Notes under the pieces: generated by a model
Seen by the model: the letters and a program-made list of their open reading frames with translations, nothing else
Databases searched by the model: none
Told to the model about the DNA's origin: nothing
Translations under genes and position numbers: made by a program
Source of the DNA: Klebsormidium nitens
Taxonomy: Eukaryota > Streptophyta > Klebsormidiophyceae > Klebsormidiales > Klebsormidiaceae
DNA: 64,000 nucleotides
Direction of reading: 5' to 3'
Assembly: GCA_000708835.1 (NCBI GenBank)
Contig: DF237051.1
Coordinates: 139,037 to 203,036, forward strand
Part shown: positions 33,577 through 47,000 of the stretch, piece by piece
Position numbering within the stretch: position 1 is the first letter of the stretch
Layout of the letters: each line of letters starts with the position of its first letter

Positions 33577-35070
33577 TTGCGACGGTGAGCGAGGCACTTG
33601 ATAATGTTCACATTTGTTTTCCTCAGAGCGAATTTGACTGGCACAGCAGAGCGCTTCTTGTATCCTTGGATAGAACAAGAGGCTGTACAAGAACTATCAA
33701 CGATACATCGTTTTTGGATACCAAGTCTGACAACATGTTCCTCTTTCTGATCAAAACAACAAAGCCATCTTTGTTTTCCTCCTTTGATTGCCTGTTAGTT
33801 TCAACAAACGAGATCGACTTCGTGGAAGAGACCCATGATGGTAAAGTACTTGTGCACGCTAAACAAGGACACTGTGTTCAACTTCAACGATGTTTCACGC
33901 ACAAAGGATGCAAGGCGGGGCATTCAGGTTGACTCAGTTCCCGCAAGGTCCCTTGCAGGTTTTTCCGCACCACGAGTCCGAGCATCAACCTAGAATTTGT
34001 CGCAACGGAAGGTCCTTTTCTGACCGGACTTCGTCAATTACAAGCACTGATTTTTGCAGTCGCTAACTTCTGTTTACTGTTCCAGCTTCACCTCCAGACA
34101 AGGTTAGAGAACTGAGACAGGAGGCATGCAAGCTAGATTGAATGGAGCAGGCCGGATGGATTCTGGACACAGAATGAGTACCGTACGAGACAGTGATATA
34201 CAAGGTTATGCAAAGAATAAAGTGTCGATTAGCGAAACTGGCGACAAGAGTGGGCGCGGCTGCTGCTTAAAGTGCAAGGGGCGCGACCGAATATCAGGCG
34301 CGACCGAATATCAAGCTACTAGTTACTTATATAAATGTTGACGCTTTTGCACTGAGCGCAGTGCCAGTACTAGGCTACTCTAGCCAGCGAGAGCACGGGT
34401 CCATGGCCCGGCAGAGTGGCATGCGTTATATTCTTCCGACCTGTTGTGTCATGCACAGAGTATATACGACAATTTGGCGCGCAGCATGCCATGCAAGGTC
34501 AAGTGGTCGGAAAGATTCAAGCTACGTCGCGCGCGCCGCGCACTGCATGGCCGTGCACATGGCCTCCACGTGAAGCTGGCCGTGTGCAACAGGCCATCTT
34601 TGTGCACTGATGTACAACGGTATGAGTCAGCTTACCACATCTAGCCTCTCTAGGTATACATGTTCGATTGCGCATTTACGGTACATGCAGTGACTGCATG
34701 CCTGCCGCAGGCAATGTATGGGCGGCCGCGCAAACATATAAAGGACCAGCGGACCGTAAGGCCAGCGGCTGCTAAGGGCGGCCAACGCGCCAGACCTGCA
34801 TGAGCGCTGACGGCCACAGCTTCTCATGCGTTCTATCACTTGAAGTGATCATGGCAGCCCAAAACGTCAAGGATCGCGGTCGTCCGTCACTTACAAACAC
34901 AACCCGATCGGGACGAGTCATTGCTTGTGAAGAGGCTTGCCATTCGGGCCACTGCATTCATTCCGCGTCTGTTTATGTCCTATACTCAGCACGAAGCTGG
35001 AGATTGCTCATGTCCCGTGAGACAAAGCAAGAAAGACATTCTGTACAACACGTTTAGCATTCTGAAGGCT
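33577..35070. other. Intergenic, no gene seen
   Basis: Several open frames of 60-115 codons (for example 33585-33932) lack any recognisable motif or coding bias. The segment 34340-34800 is rich in GCATGC/TGCATG and GCGCGC tracts. It includes the 3' flank of FANCM. Confidence 0.4.
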
Positions 35071-38000
35071 TCAGTCGAGCCCCAGATCAAAGGAGGGCAT
35101 GCCGTCGTCATCCTCAAGCGACCGCCGCTTCCGAAGCCTCCCCCCCGACGTCGCCAATTGCGAGATGCTTCGCTCCATTGCAAGTGGGCTCCGCGCCAAT
35201 GCACCCGTTGCAACCTCCCCCTGTGGCACTGGCAGCCCCGTCTTACTCAACCCGCTCAGTTCCAGATTGGCGATGGACACGCCTATAGCGCGCACGGCGC
35301 CGGGAACCTCCGGACAAGGAGCCCCCATTTTTGGACGTCCGGATGTCACTGACAGCCGAGGCGGCGGCTGCTGAGACCGGGCCGCCAGCGCCTCCGCTTC
35401 CAGCCGGTCGAGATCCAACCCCGCCAGGAAGTCGTCTTCCCGCGTGTCATCCTGAGGTGCTGCCACGTGGCCACTTCTCACGCCAACCACCCCGGCTCCC
35501 TCTGCAATTGCAGGGCAGTGCAGCCACGGCCGTTCCGGGGGGGCAGAAAGAACAGTCGCATTGGCCCCCTGCCACCCCCCCTCTCCGTGTGCTGGAGCGC
35601 TTGCCCCGTCCGCTTTTCCAATCTGCCACGGTGTCCAAGACTGGTTATCCGGAAAGGCGAGCTTCCGTTTCTTCCCAGCCGGCCCCTCCCTATCAGCGCC
35701 CGCCACGTGGCACGCACCGGGCGCCCCATTCAACTTCCGGTCCTCCTTTCCGTCTCCTTCGCACCCATCCGTGGCGCCGTCTTCCGACTCTAACGACTCT
35801 TCGTACCCCAGCGAGCCTTCGACCGCTCCTTCCGAGTGCTCCGACCGCCGTCTACCGGGCAGGAAACGCATCTTGCCAAAGTTCTTGTTGGCCTGCGCCC
35901 GGGGCGGGGACTTGAACCGGGGCGCGTTGAGCGGCGAGGCGTCTTCCAAGGGGGATTGGGTCAGCAGGGAGCGCCTGACAACAAATGAAGAGCAGACTGT
36001 GGGCGTACGAACGTAAACGCGTGAAGATACTCAACCTTATGTGTCGTTGTGCTGTACCGCTGAATCGCTCAGTCGAGGAGCACACGAAACTTCTGCTTAA
36101 CGACCAAGACACGACCGGAAGAAATGAATCCTTGGATCAGCATCGCTTCTTTGGTGTAGAGTGGCAATTCAGACGGTCGATCGTAGCAGGTGAAAGAACG
36201 TGTCGATCCTGACGAGTTGCTAATCAACCGAACGGATTCCAGCAGCGTTCCTTCCTGGTTTTGGGACCAAAAATACAGCTGAAGCATATTATGACCACAC
36301 AACCCCGTAACTCAATCAGTCACTGTCACGTCTTCTCTTACCTCCTCCACTTCTCAGGTCATTCCGCCCCTACAGGAATTCGCAGCTTTCCACATGTGCA
36401 CCTCAAAATGGACGGAAAAGGGGGCATCGTCTGACAAACGCTTCGAAAAATGACTATTCGCCCACTTTATCCCGAGGCCGCTCACCGGTAGAGCGCCATC
36501 ATGTCCCCCGGCGACGCCTCGGCGCCTGCTGACGGAGTGGTGGTCGCCGCGGAGGCCGTGACTTGCGACCGGTCGTCGATGAAGCTGTCGTCCTCCTCCG
36601 GACCGTCGCCGGACTCGTCCGAAGACGCGGCCTCGTCGCCGGACACCCTGGAGGTAGGTTACATAATGAGAACCTATCATCAAAACTGCTCATCATATAT
36701 AAAAAACTCAAGTTTTGTTTTTCAAAGACGACCTGACAGCAGCGGGCCCTTGGTGTGACGTGGATATGGGCCACTCTGCTTAAAGAATGGGACTGACGGC
36801 GAGCTCTTGGTTTTGAATTTTGGGCGCAGCGATGGAAGGATGTAAGAATACGTGCTAAAGATCGTCATCCCGTCATGTCGCCTCCTTTCAATCAGGAGGC
36901 GGAGCTTCTCCGTTCCGGTCTGTGGCATGGGGGAGAGCCGGATGGCGGGGGCGTTTGTCTATATGCAATTGCCCAATCTCTATGCTACTGAGTCCTGTGC
37001 AACACGAAGCCGTTTGATTCCGTCCGTTCCTTGCACCTCGAGTCACTTACTCGCACCTCAAAGCGATTGTAACGAAAGACAGTCATCCAGGCGACGGGTA
37101 GAAGAGACGAATTGATTCAAGAGAGGCTTACTCGGCTTCCTCGTCAAAGAAGACGCTGGCAAGATTCCGCGCCTGCCCTTTCCCCTTCTTTAGCAAACCT
37201 GCAATTATAGCAAGGCTTTGGCAACAGAGTCAAACATTTTCACATCAGTTTGTGACGCTGCTTGAAATAGCGGCCGCCTATGGTTCTCCTTGGTCTGTCT
37301 TTCACTCTTGTAGAATTTTCTTATGGACTGCACGGCAGGGAGACAGGAGGTACGCCGAAGCTGAAATCTAGGAGCTTCTGGCAACTCAATCAATTGAGTA
37401 ACCCCTGTAGCCATTAATTGCAACTCAAACCATCGACGAGTCCTGAAACCAACCGGACGAGTCTGATTTGAATGCTTCTGCCAATTAATTGCAACACGCT
37501 GCGAAAGGTTCTGGGATACTCTCACTCACTCTGCATCGCCTCTTTCCGGCCCGCTTTGCTCTTTGCCCTCGGCGCCTCCCGCTCATCGGCCACATTCCGC
37601 TCCGCAGCAACCCTTTCCAACCCGCCCTCATTCCGCTGCGGAACGCTTTCCGTTCCGCTCTTCGCCTTCCTCAGGCGCCGCAGCTTCCGGGGAGGCCCTA
37701 CCGAGGGAGGCCCTGTCGGGGCCTGTGACGTGGGCATCCACTCTCCGCTACTCCTATGACTGGCGGGACTCTGATTTACAGGGCCTTTCGCACCGGACTG
37801 CGCTTCCGTTGGTGTGAATGGGCCCTTGCTAGGGGGCGGCGGCGCGTTTGCATCGACCGCTAGATCTGGAGGGTTCCGTGGCTCTCGTCCTTCTACTGGC
37901 GGGCAATAAGAAGACGACAGGGGTTGGTCGCTGACGTTACGACCGGCTGCCGCTGACGTCATGTCGCTAGGCGGCCAGGCAACCCCAGCCTCTGGCTCGG

Positions 38001-41000
38001 TTGAGATCGTACTCGGCCTGGCGAGACTTTGCAGAATGGGGGTTTGGTCCGCGTTAGCCTCTATCACGCTTTGCAACGCGCGGTTTCCGACCGCGTTAGG
38101 CCTGACCAGGTTCTGCAAACCGGGTTTCTCGACCTGGGCTGAGGACTGCTCTCGCAGGGACGCGTTAAGGCGCTCCCACTGTGACGGAGACGGCCGCAGG
38201 GTTTCAGCGTTTGGGAGGGGCGCAATCGGACGGTTCAAAGCGTCGCTCGGGCTGGACGCAGGACACGTGGCAGGATGCTGTGGAGCCACCAGATCAGGAC
38301 CAGGGCGATACCACGTGGTCGTATTTGGGTTCGGGTTGTCACGCCCGGGCCAGAGCCTGGGTAATGGCTTTCTTACGGGGAAATCTCCGTCCCGTTGGCT
38401 TCCGTTCTGCTGCATTCCGTTCCGCCTGCTCTCCGCTCCGGCGGCGCTTCCGCCAAGAAGGGGTGTATCGGCAAGGCCTTGTTGAACGCCGTTAGCGGGA
38501 GCCTCAGGCCGTCCGAAGAAGCGTCCGACTGGCGGCTGTGCCGAGGGGCGGAGTTGAAGAGCGGGGGAGGGGTATGTTGTTGGGGCGTAGATATCGGGGC
38601 CACCTGGCAAGAGGCTCAGATACGAGATCCTAAAGTTCCGGCTCATAAGAAACGTGTGAGATGAGTCCTCTTATGCGTTAGTCTGTGATCGAACCCTGAC
38701 CCTTAGGGGGGTTGGTTGCTGCAAGCATGTAACGAGGATGATCTGCGCTCTGACGAATCTGACGATAGAAGAAGCAAAAGTGACGACTTGCTCAATCTCC
38801 TGACCGAAGAGTCGCATTGCCGCTACTGCTTCCAAGAACTACCTTGACAGATCCTTTGACCGCGAAAGGCAGTGCCGAATTCGCAAAGCATTCCTTCATT
38901 GAGAGGTAGAGAAGAAGCCCGCAAACGGCCCTTCTGGGCTCATAGAACATGGGTAGCTTTTTCGGGCTTTCTCAAATATCTAGGACTGAATCTCTCAGAA
39001 AGACAGAAAGGAACTTTGAAACTTTGAGCAGATGCACTAGAAGACCTTTCCTGCAGATAGAAAATGGAAAATGCTACACTACAGAGCAAAAGCCCATAGG
39101 AGTTCTATCTAGTTCTTCATAAGGATGTCTCACCTCCGCTGCCGAGCGGCCAGCTGCTCCCTTGATGGGGGCTGCCGAACCCTTGCGGCCGTCCTTCCCT
39201 TTGGCTGCCCAGCCCGCACTGTCCGATGGGCACCCGCGACGGACGTCCGAAAATGGACGCCGCTTCCGTCGGATCCGGTGGCGTCTCCGGAATGGGCGAC
39301 CACCCTGGTGACACGCCACGCCCGGAGTCGCCCTGCGCATTGACACTGTTCTGGTGGGGTGCGGTTGGAGTCTGTGCTGCGGGCGCAGATGGTGTCGCTG
39401 GGATGGGCGACCACCCCGGTGAGACGCCACGCCCGGAGTCGCTCCCCGGATTGACACTGTTTTGGGGTGCGGTTGGAGTATCTGCCGCAGGCGCAGACGG
39501 TGTCGCCAGGACGGGCGACCACCCTGGTGACACGCCACGCCCGGAGTCGCCCTGCTGATTGACACTGTTTTGGGGAGCGGTTGGAGTCTCTGCCGCAGGC
39601 GCAGACGGTGTTGCCGGGACGGGCGACCATCGTGACGGAAAGCCACGCAAGGGGTCGCTCTCTGCGTTGACACCGTTGATCTGGTCAGGGACTGAGTTCA
39701 GGGCAGCGGTCCCACGCGCGGGGCTCGGCGGTGTCTCCGGCACCGGCGACCGTTGCAAGGGAAAGCTGCTCAGCAAGTCGCCTTGTTTGTCGGCACCGAT
39801 TTGCTGAGAGGTCGCCTGGTTTTGGGCGAACGCTGAGTCCGGCGTTTCCGGCACAACGCCCGACAAATCCCCTCGTGAAGGGTACGGCGAGGCGGCGCTC
39901 GAAGGCAGGGGCGAGAAACCCGGAAAGGGTACCGGTTTCAGGCCCCGTTTCGTCTCGACGCCATCGTTCCGCTGTTCACTTTCCGCTGGCCCGGCTCCCA
40001 CCGGAACGGAGTCGTTGGCCGGAGGCGAACTAGAATGAGGACTTTCAGGAACTCGCTGGTGCGGCCTCTGCTCCGCAGCCCCGTTCTCCTTGCGCGCACT
40101 GACGGCCTCCTCCTGCGACACGTGGCGTTCGGGGACCCCACCAGCTGTCGACTCCGGCGTTTCCGGGACTTTGTAGTCGGGGCTCTCATAGGCTATGGGG
40201 CTTCGGACCTGGCTCGACAGTGCGTGGAGGGCACGTGTCTCCGAGTCGGGACTCTCGGGTACTGTGCCCCGGGGGGATCCCTCTTGAGATTCGGGAGCCG
40301 GGAGAGACAACCGGCCGCACGCCTCAGAGTCTGGGCTTTCCGCGAGCCTGTTGTCAGGGCGTTGGTCTACCGGTTCGCTCACGGGCAGACTTCCCAGAGC
40401 AGCTTTCCCTGAAACGGTCGCAATCCCCGGGCTTTGCTCACTCCCACCGTTCCTTTTCGCCAAGTTCGCCGGAGGATTCGCTGCACGTGTTCCCAGTTCC
40501 AGTGCCTCTAACACCCGGCCCGTCGGACTACTTGATGCAGATCCGTTGCTTCCCTGGGTCAACCTTGCGTTCCCCGTTCCGTTTCCGCCGTTCCGCTGAC
40601 TTGAATTCCGCCCAATGGCAGTTCTGGCCGTCGCTCTGGGCGGCCGCCACGTGTCCTCTTCCTCGGACTCGCTGTCCGGCACGACGGCGTCCGGATCGAA
40701 GCGCACAGACGAAACAGCGCAGTCCGCTCTCTGAGACTGATTCACTTTTTCCGCCCGCTGTCCGTTCGCATTTCTCCTTTCTTCATCCGTTCCGGGCGCA
40801 CCCTGACTGCAACTCCTGACACGTTGGCTTCCGTTCAGATTTCTGCTTCCGCTTCCGCTTCCACTTGACTTCGCCTCCTTGTCGCCGATCGGACGCCCAG
40901 AACGTTTCGCCTCTTCCCGTCGTCGTTCGAAGCTGACAGCTCCTCCTTTTCGCTCCATTCCTAGTTCTTCTGGCCCCTCCGCCCCCTGGGTCCTCGTCTC

Positions 41001-44000
41001 CCCCTCCTCCTTCCACTCGTCATGCCGACCCCTTCTTCCCTCCCCCGCTCTATCTTCTTCGCTTCTCACTTCGGCACCCCTGACCGCAGGAGCGGCTTCC
41101 GTAGGTTCCGTCTTTTCCGCTTCCGCTCTCTCCCTCCGCCTGCCCGTCTTCTTCTTCCCCAGCCTCGATGCCAACGGAATGTCCTCGACATCCGAGCAGC
41201 TCCCACTTTCCCCCGGGGCTCTCAACCTATCTAGATTTCCTCCCAGCTCATTCGCGTTATCTTGTCCAAGTCCGTCGCCTAAAACTCCCGGCCCTGTCTC
41301 CGTTGGAGCAGATAACCCCTCCTCCTTCCTATCCGCCGCATCATCCTTCAACAGCTTTCGCTTCTTCCTTGCTCCCCCCTTGCTGCACAGAGGTTCAGAG
41401 CTTGGCGACCGCACCTCCGACCGGGAAGCTTGACCCCGGGCAGCCAACGGGAGGTCCTCCAGCGCCCAGGACGGTTCCCCGTGCCCCACGTTCGGCGACA
41501 AGTCGCCGAGAGGACGCGGCTTCTGGCTTCCCTGCGAAAGCCTTGCCTGGGTTCGCTTGGAACTCACGCTTTTCAGAACCTCGCAATGGATGTTTTGCGC
41601 CTCGAGCGGAGCCTCCGGTTGTTCTTTGGAGGCTTCGCTGGTCAAACGCGAGCGTTTCGGTGTGATCTTGATCCGCTTGTCTCCGGATTGGACGTCGCGA
41701 GGATCGCCGCCCGTGCTCCTTCTCTTTCTTTTCACTTCCCCGCTGTTCCTGACCGCCCGAGGGGAGTGCCCCGTTTCACAACCATTCTCCCTTTCGCTGT
41801 CGATGCCGTCCTCCGAACCCTCAGCCTCTCTCCCGACTCCGTCCGCCTTTCCGTCCGCTTCCGCCGGATTTTCGCCCGAATCGTCCGCTCTCTCGTCGGA
41901 CGACTCGTCGCTCCCGTCCGCAGAAGTGTCGCTGTCCGACGACGTTTCATCCGACGACTTCTCCCCCTGGTTAGCAGCCATTCCCTTGATCCGAGTGGGG
42001 GTGCACTCCAAACCGTCTCCGGCCTTTCCACTGTCGGACACAGGTTCTGGCACACATTTCGAAGCAGCTTCCGGTTTTTGCGAATCTCGTGGCGAGCTGC
42101 CCTGCGACCCCTCCGATTGGGACTGCGCTTCGCCAGCCTCCGGAACGCTCCGTTCAACCAAAGCCCCTCCAGTCTGCTCCCTACACCTACTCCTCTCACT
42201 GTCCGACTTCCCTCCATCGTCGCGTGAGCCGCGCCTTCGGCAAATGCCTTCCTCCGCGTGCCACGTGTCCGCCCCAAAGTCGCCTCCCCCTTGGCTGCAA
42301 CCGTTGGCTTGTCCAACGTCCCCCCATGTCGTTCCCCTCATCTCAAACTCGTTCGCTTGCAACGAACCCAAGTCCTCAGCCGGCCTCTCCGCTCTGAACA
42401 TCGTCTCAACCCCGCGCGCGCTCCCCGGGGGTGTGAACTGGGGCCTCGGGGGGCTCCAAGGCCGGCCCGGTTCCTCTGCTGGAGCCTTTTCCCCCTCCTC
42501 GGAGTACCCCAGATCTCCCCAGTCCCAATCGGTTACCTCTCCTGAGGGCCGGGAACTTCCAAAGTCCACTCTTTGCATTCGGACGCTTTCCTCTCTCTGC
42601 ATTCGGACGCTTTCCCCCCTCTGCATTCGAACGCTGCTAGGCCCCGGGCCCGCCCTCTCCGCCCTCCTGTTCTGGTCTAAGTAACCGTCCCGAGCAGCCG
42701 CTAGCCCTGCCGGTAACCTGCCCGGTAACCCTGCCCCAACCACGTTTCCGCCCTGCTCCTTCCCCTTCCCCTTCGCCGCCCCTACGCGCGCTGGCTTCGG
42801 CGCCCTCTTCGACCTTCCCGTGTCCTTTCGCGCGAAGATGTCAAGTCCCTGGTCGCTGACGTCATCGCTGTCGTCATCCCCTGGATCCGAGTGGGGGAGG
42901 CGGTCTTGCGACCGTTGCCGCTCCCTTTCCAGCCCCGGTTCCGTTTGGGGAGGTCCGTCGTGCAGCTGCTGCAGTACCCCCTCCGGCGCAAGTTCCGTTT
43001 CAAGGGGCCTCTCTTCCTGCTGTAGTAGCCCCCCTTCCGTCTGAGGTGCCGTTTCGGCGGGGTCATCTTGGGCCCACTCCAGCCGCAGTTCCGTTTCAGG
43101 GGGGCCGTCCTGCAGCCGCTGCAGCACCCCCACGAAGAGCTCCGTCGTGCGCGCCCCGTGGCGGATCCTGTGCACTTTCGACGGCTGCGATTGGAAGTTG
43201 GAGAAGGCGATGAGGGAGGGCGACCAATGGCGCTCGGGGGAGGGCCACCGGGCGAGAGTGGCCTTTTCCTCCGCGCCTAGTTCTTCGGTCCCCGGGTCAA
43301 CTAGCAGGGGGACGCGCACGGTCTTGTTGCCCCGGTGAATGTACTCGGGGATGTCCATGATGACGGTGCGCATCGTGGGCCGGAAGGCGTGGGGGACCTG
43401 GCCGGGTCAAGGGCATGGTTAAGCAGGGTTTAGGCTCGGTTAGTCTCGCGGGGAACTGTGACGTGGCGTTCGCAATTGGTCGCACGAAAAGCGTTCGAAC
43501 AGCACGAAGGTTGAGGGGACTTCGATTGGTAAACAGCAAAAAAGAAAGATAGATGAATAAAGCAGCGAAGTAACTTGGAAGCGGCAAGCATGGCGAGTTG
43601 CCTTTGCGTCCAAACAAGCCATCAATTACTTTGGGATTACAGTGAAAGACTGTGACGAGAAACAATCGTCATGTGACCTCGAAATCGACATGCAGCGGCA
43701 GTCTTCGAGCAATGACTCATTCTTTAGATCCAAGAACGAACAAAGCGTACCATTCTGGGTGAAGTGTGCTTCTCGAAGTCCTGCCCCCCGTTCTGCATCT
43801 TCTTCTGGACGGCCCGCATCTTGGCCTGGTTCTTCTCGTAGTCGCGCACCTCCTTGCCCATGGCCGCCAGGATCAGTGCACGTGGCAGTCAAGGACAGAA
43901 CGCAGCTTCCAGGAAATCCGGCTTTGAGTGAAAGTGCGAGCAAAGGTCCGGGACCGAAGAAACGAAGAAAGCGAACCCTTAAGCTCAATCGGAAGAATTC

Positions 44001-47000
44001 ACAACAAAGGTCGAATCAAGCCTCCCGGTGCACTGACGATCTGTAACCACGAGACGTTCGGAAGAGAGACCAGCCACAGACTCGGCAATTTGGTTGGAAA
44101 ATGCAAATAAAAGATCGAGTGAAAGAGAGAGAGTCGCGCAGTTGCTCGAGCAGACATTAGACTACTTGGACTATGAAGAAACTTAACGATACTTGACCAG
44201 CTAACAGATTGTTGCAGCTGAGGAGGATATCTACTCGGCCCTGCCGCTTCCGTCCCGTCCGGCCCATCCGTTGGATCATCCGCAGCGGAGAGGCGGACGC
44301 GTCGAAGCAGATGACCAGGTCCACCTCTCCGATGTCCAGGCCCTCCTCGCCAATGGAGGTCGAGACAATCACGTTGAAGGCGCCCGCGCGGAACTCCTGC
44401 GGAACAGCGGAAACGGAAGACGTTAACGGTACGTTGGAGAAGGAGAAACTGCCCAGCGAAGAGGCTTGACGCTCTTTGATGAGCTCTTTCCGGCCGACAC
44501 GAGGCCTCTGCAATGCACTCGCAGCTCTGTATGCTGGTGGAAGTCAGGCGTGTCAATTCGAGTGCTCTTCAGAGGTGCACGCCAAGGGGCATCAAAGCCA
44601 CAACAGATAGCGCATATTCACCTTCTACGTGCATGGAGCCCGCGAGCGCACGCGTTTCGAGACCCGATTCAGAGCAGGGCCTTTAGATACTTTTGGGTCC
44701 CCCAACTGAATGCATTCTGGACCCCTCCATCATATTAGGAGCACGAGCTCACCTTCAAAACCGCCTGCTGGCGTTTCTGGGACTGGCCCTTATTGTTTTT
44801 GCCTGCAGACGCGGTGCAGATAGACAGCCTAAGCAGCCTGCCAGACGAATTTGGCTTGAATTTGCGACAGAGGAAGGCAAGCCCACGAACCCAAGCAAAC
44901 TGGTAAATGTTGTTCCTCGTGGTGACAAGAAGTTGATTGTCCGAGTACAGTGGCATCGTGATAGGTTCCTAAATTGAGCGCTTGACCCTACTCCAATGGA
45001 AACCTGGTCCAAGTAGCAAATGGATCTTACCCGAAGCCTGGCCCTTGAACTCTGTGGACCGCACCTTAGGTGCGTGCTTTTGGAGCGTCTCATTGATGTC
45101 CCTGTAAGTGAGAAGCAGAGCTTTAGTTCTTTCGTCATTTCACTGGAATCCCATCAAGACCAAAAGAGGAAATTGGAACCACCCTTTATGGACTCGTGAA
45201 TAATCCCGGTGTGCTTCGGATACCCTTCAAACCTCCTCTGCGGTTTGACTCCCAACCTTACAACACAGATTTGTCACTCAACCCACTGCTCGCATGCATC
45301 TCGCTTTCCAGACGTTGTCGACGCCCGTCTGATTGCACGGTTCCTTATGGTGCGGTGAAACAATATAGGCTCGCACCTGGTAGCTTCACAAGATCCTAAG
45401 CTGGTGTCAAATACCACCGAAAAGAAATACCGAACAAAACGAGGAACACCATCATCGTAACATTCTCACGATGCAGAAAGTGAATCTTAGAAACGCCAGC
45501 TCACTTGACGCTCTCACGACGCTCTGCGAAGACGATAATGCGTGTTTGTTCCGGGTCGTGCCGCTCAAAGTGCTCCGCCAGGATCTCCTCCAGCTTCAGC
45601 AGCTTGGGCGCGGGCGCGCCCCGCCGCACCAGGTCGCGCATTGCGTCCAGCAGGTTCATGAAGCGGGCGTCGCGGGCGCGGTGCGCACGGAGCAGGCTGC
45701 GGCCAGATTGAGAGATTGAGGATTTCTGTGAATCAAGAATTATGAAATCTGATGCTTTCAGGGCTTCGGGATGGCGGAAGGCGAACACTTCATTGCTGAC
45801 GCTCAACACAGAAGCACATCACGGTAAGGAAGACAAGAGCTGACGAGACGAAATACGACGAAGCTGATAAGTTCAGGGGAAAAGTTCAGCAGATTGCGAA
45901 ATGCTTCGCGGGTTGTCGTCAAATTTGCCCTTGATTGATGTGTTTTGCAAAAGCGCAGATCGATTCGACAGAGGGGAGCCTTAAGAAAAGGTACCAAAAG
46001 TTAAAGAGGCAACAATTGGAGCAAAGACCTTTGACTTAAGCCTCACGGGTTATCCTCCACCTTGCCCTCCATTCACTTGCAGAAGAAAGACACAGTTCCT
46101 GATTAGAAGAGCGGGAAAGTACATAACAAACGAATAAAGCAGAATATTGAGACAACAAGAAGCCTAAAAAACAAAACTTGTTCGGCGAGCCTCACGGGTT
46201 GTCTTCTAGCTTGCCCTCCATGTACTTGAAGCTCTGCTGGACCCCGTCGGACGTGAGCAGCTGTGTCCCGAAGTAGAGCGAGTGCAGGATCGCAAACAGC
46301 GTGCTGACCTCGCGCATGTTGCCGTCGTGCACGTGCGGAGGGGGGTTCGCCATGAACCGGTTTTTGGCGTCGAGGATCTGGAAAGCCGTCACCTGGACGA
46401 GAGCGGATGGTTTGCTTGATCAAATATGGAGCCACAATGAAAGCGGCAGCATCTGCAGTAAGGGTTGCATACCTGAAGTAGGCAGGGGCGCCGAGGATCT
46501 GAAAGGGCGTCTTATGAGAAGAGGAGGAACATTGACGTCAGGTTTGACTCTGACTTCGTGCCCTGTAGGGCAGCTTGAAGTGGGAGAAACACCACCGACC
46601 TCACAATATTGAGCACCGCTTGGCGTAGACTCGAGGGCGTCAACTCGCCAAAAAAACCGAGAACCCGTCCGAGTGCGAAAGCCCGACGAAGGATACCAAT
46701 TTGCGCCACTTATCTGCATTTGACGGGAAATTGCATGCCTTTCTGTCGAAGAGGAGCGGGCAGGCACATCGTTGAAACAAGGCCGCTCAGCTGAGTCGTA
46801 TAAGACTGGCACCAGCGTAACTTATCAGAGCCAGTAGCAACCCCAAAGCGGAGCCCAAAAGCCATAGCAATCCACAAAGCGGAGCCAAAAGCAGGCTCAC
46901 CGCTGTGACGTCCTTGCTGTAGAAAGCCCCGAAGGAGCAGAGCCGCCCGAGCATCGGCCGGATGGCCTCCACGAAGAGCGTGCGGATGGTCGCCGAGTTC

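Noticed and set aside
33585-33932. 115-residue open frame downstream of the Cys-rich locus
   Set aside because: Mixed composition, no domain and no paralog in the window.
37961-42684. Several long open frames on the + strand (for example 41557-42684 and 37961-38485)
   Set aside because: They lie antisense to FANCM exons 16 and 17; GC-rich, low-complexity coding on the other strand suppresses stops. No domain is visible.
44230-44235. GT donor (CGA|GTAGAT) for FANCM intron 14
   Set aside because: It is in phase with the exon, but no AG acceptor downstream gives an open frame into the conserved [10 protein letters not shown] segment; the AT-AC pair does.
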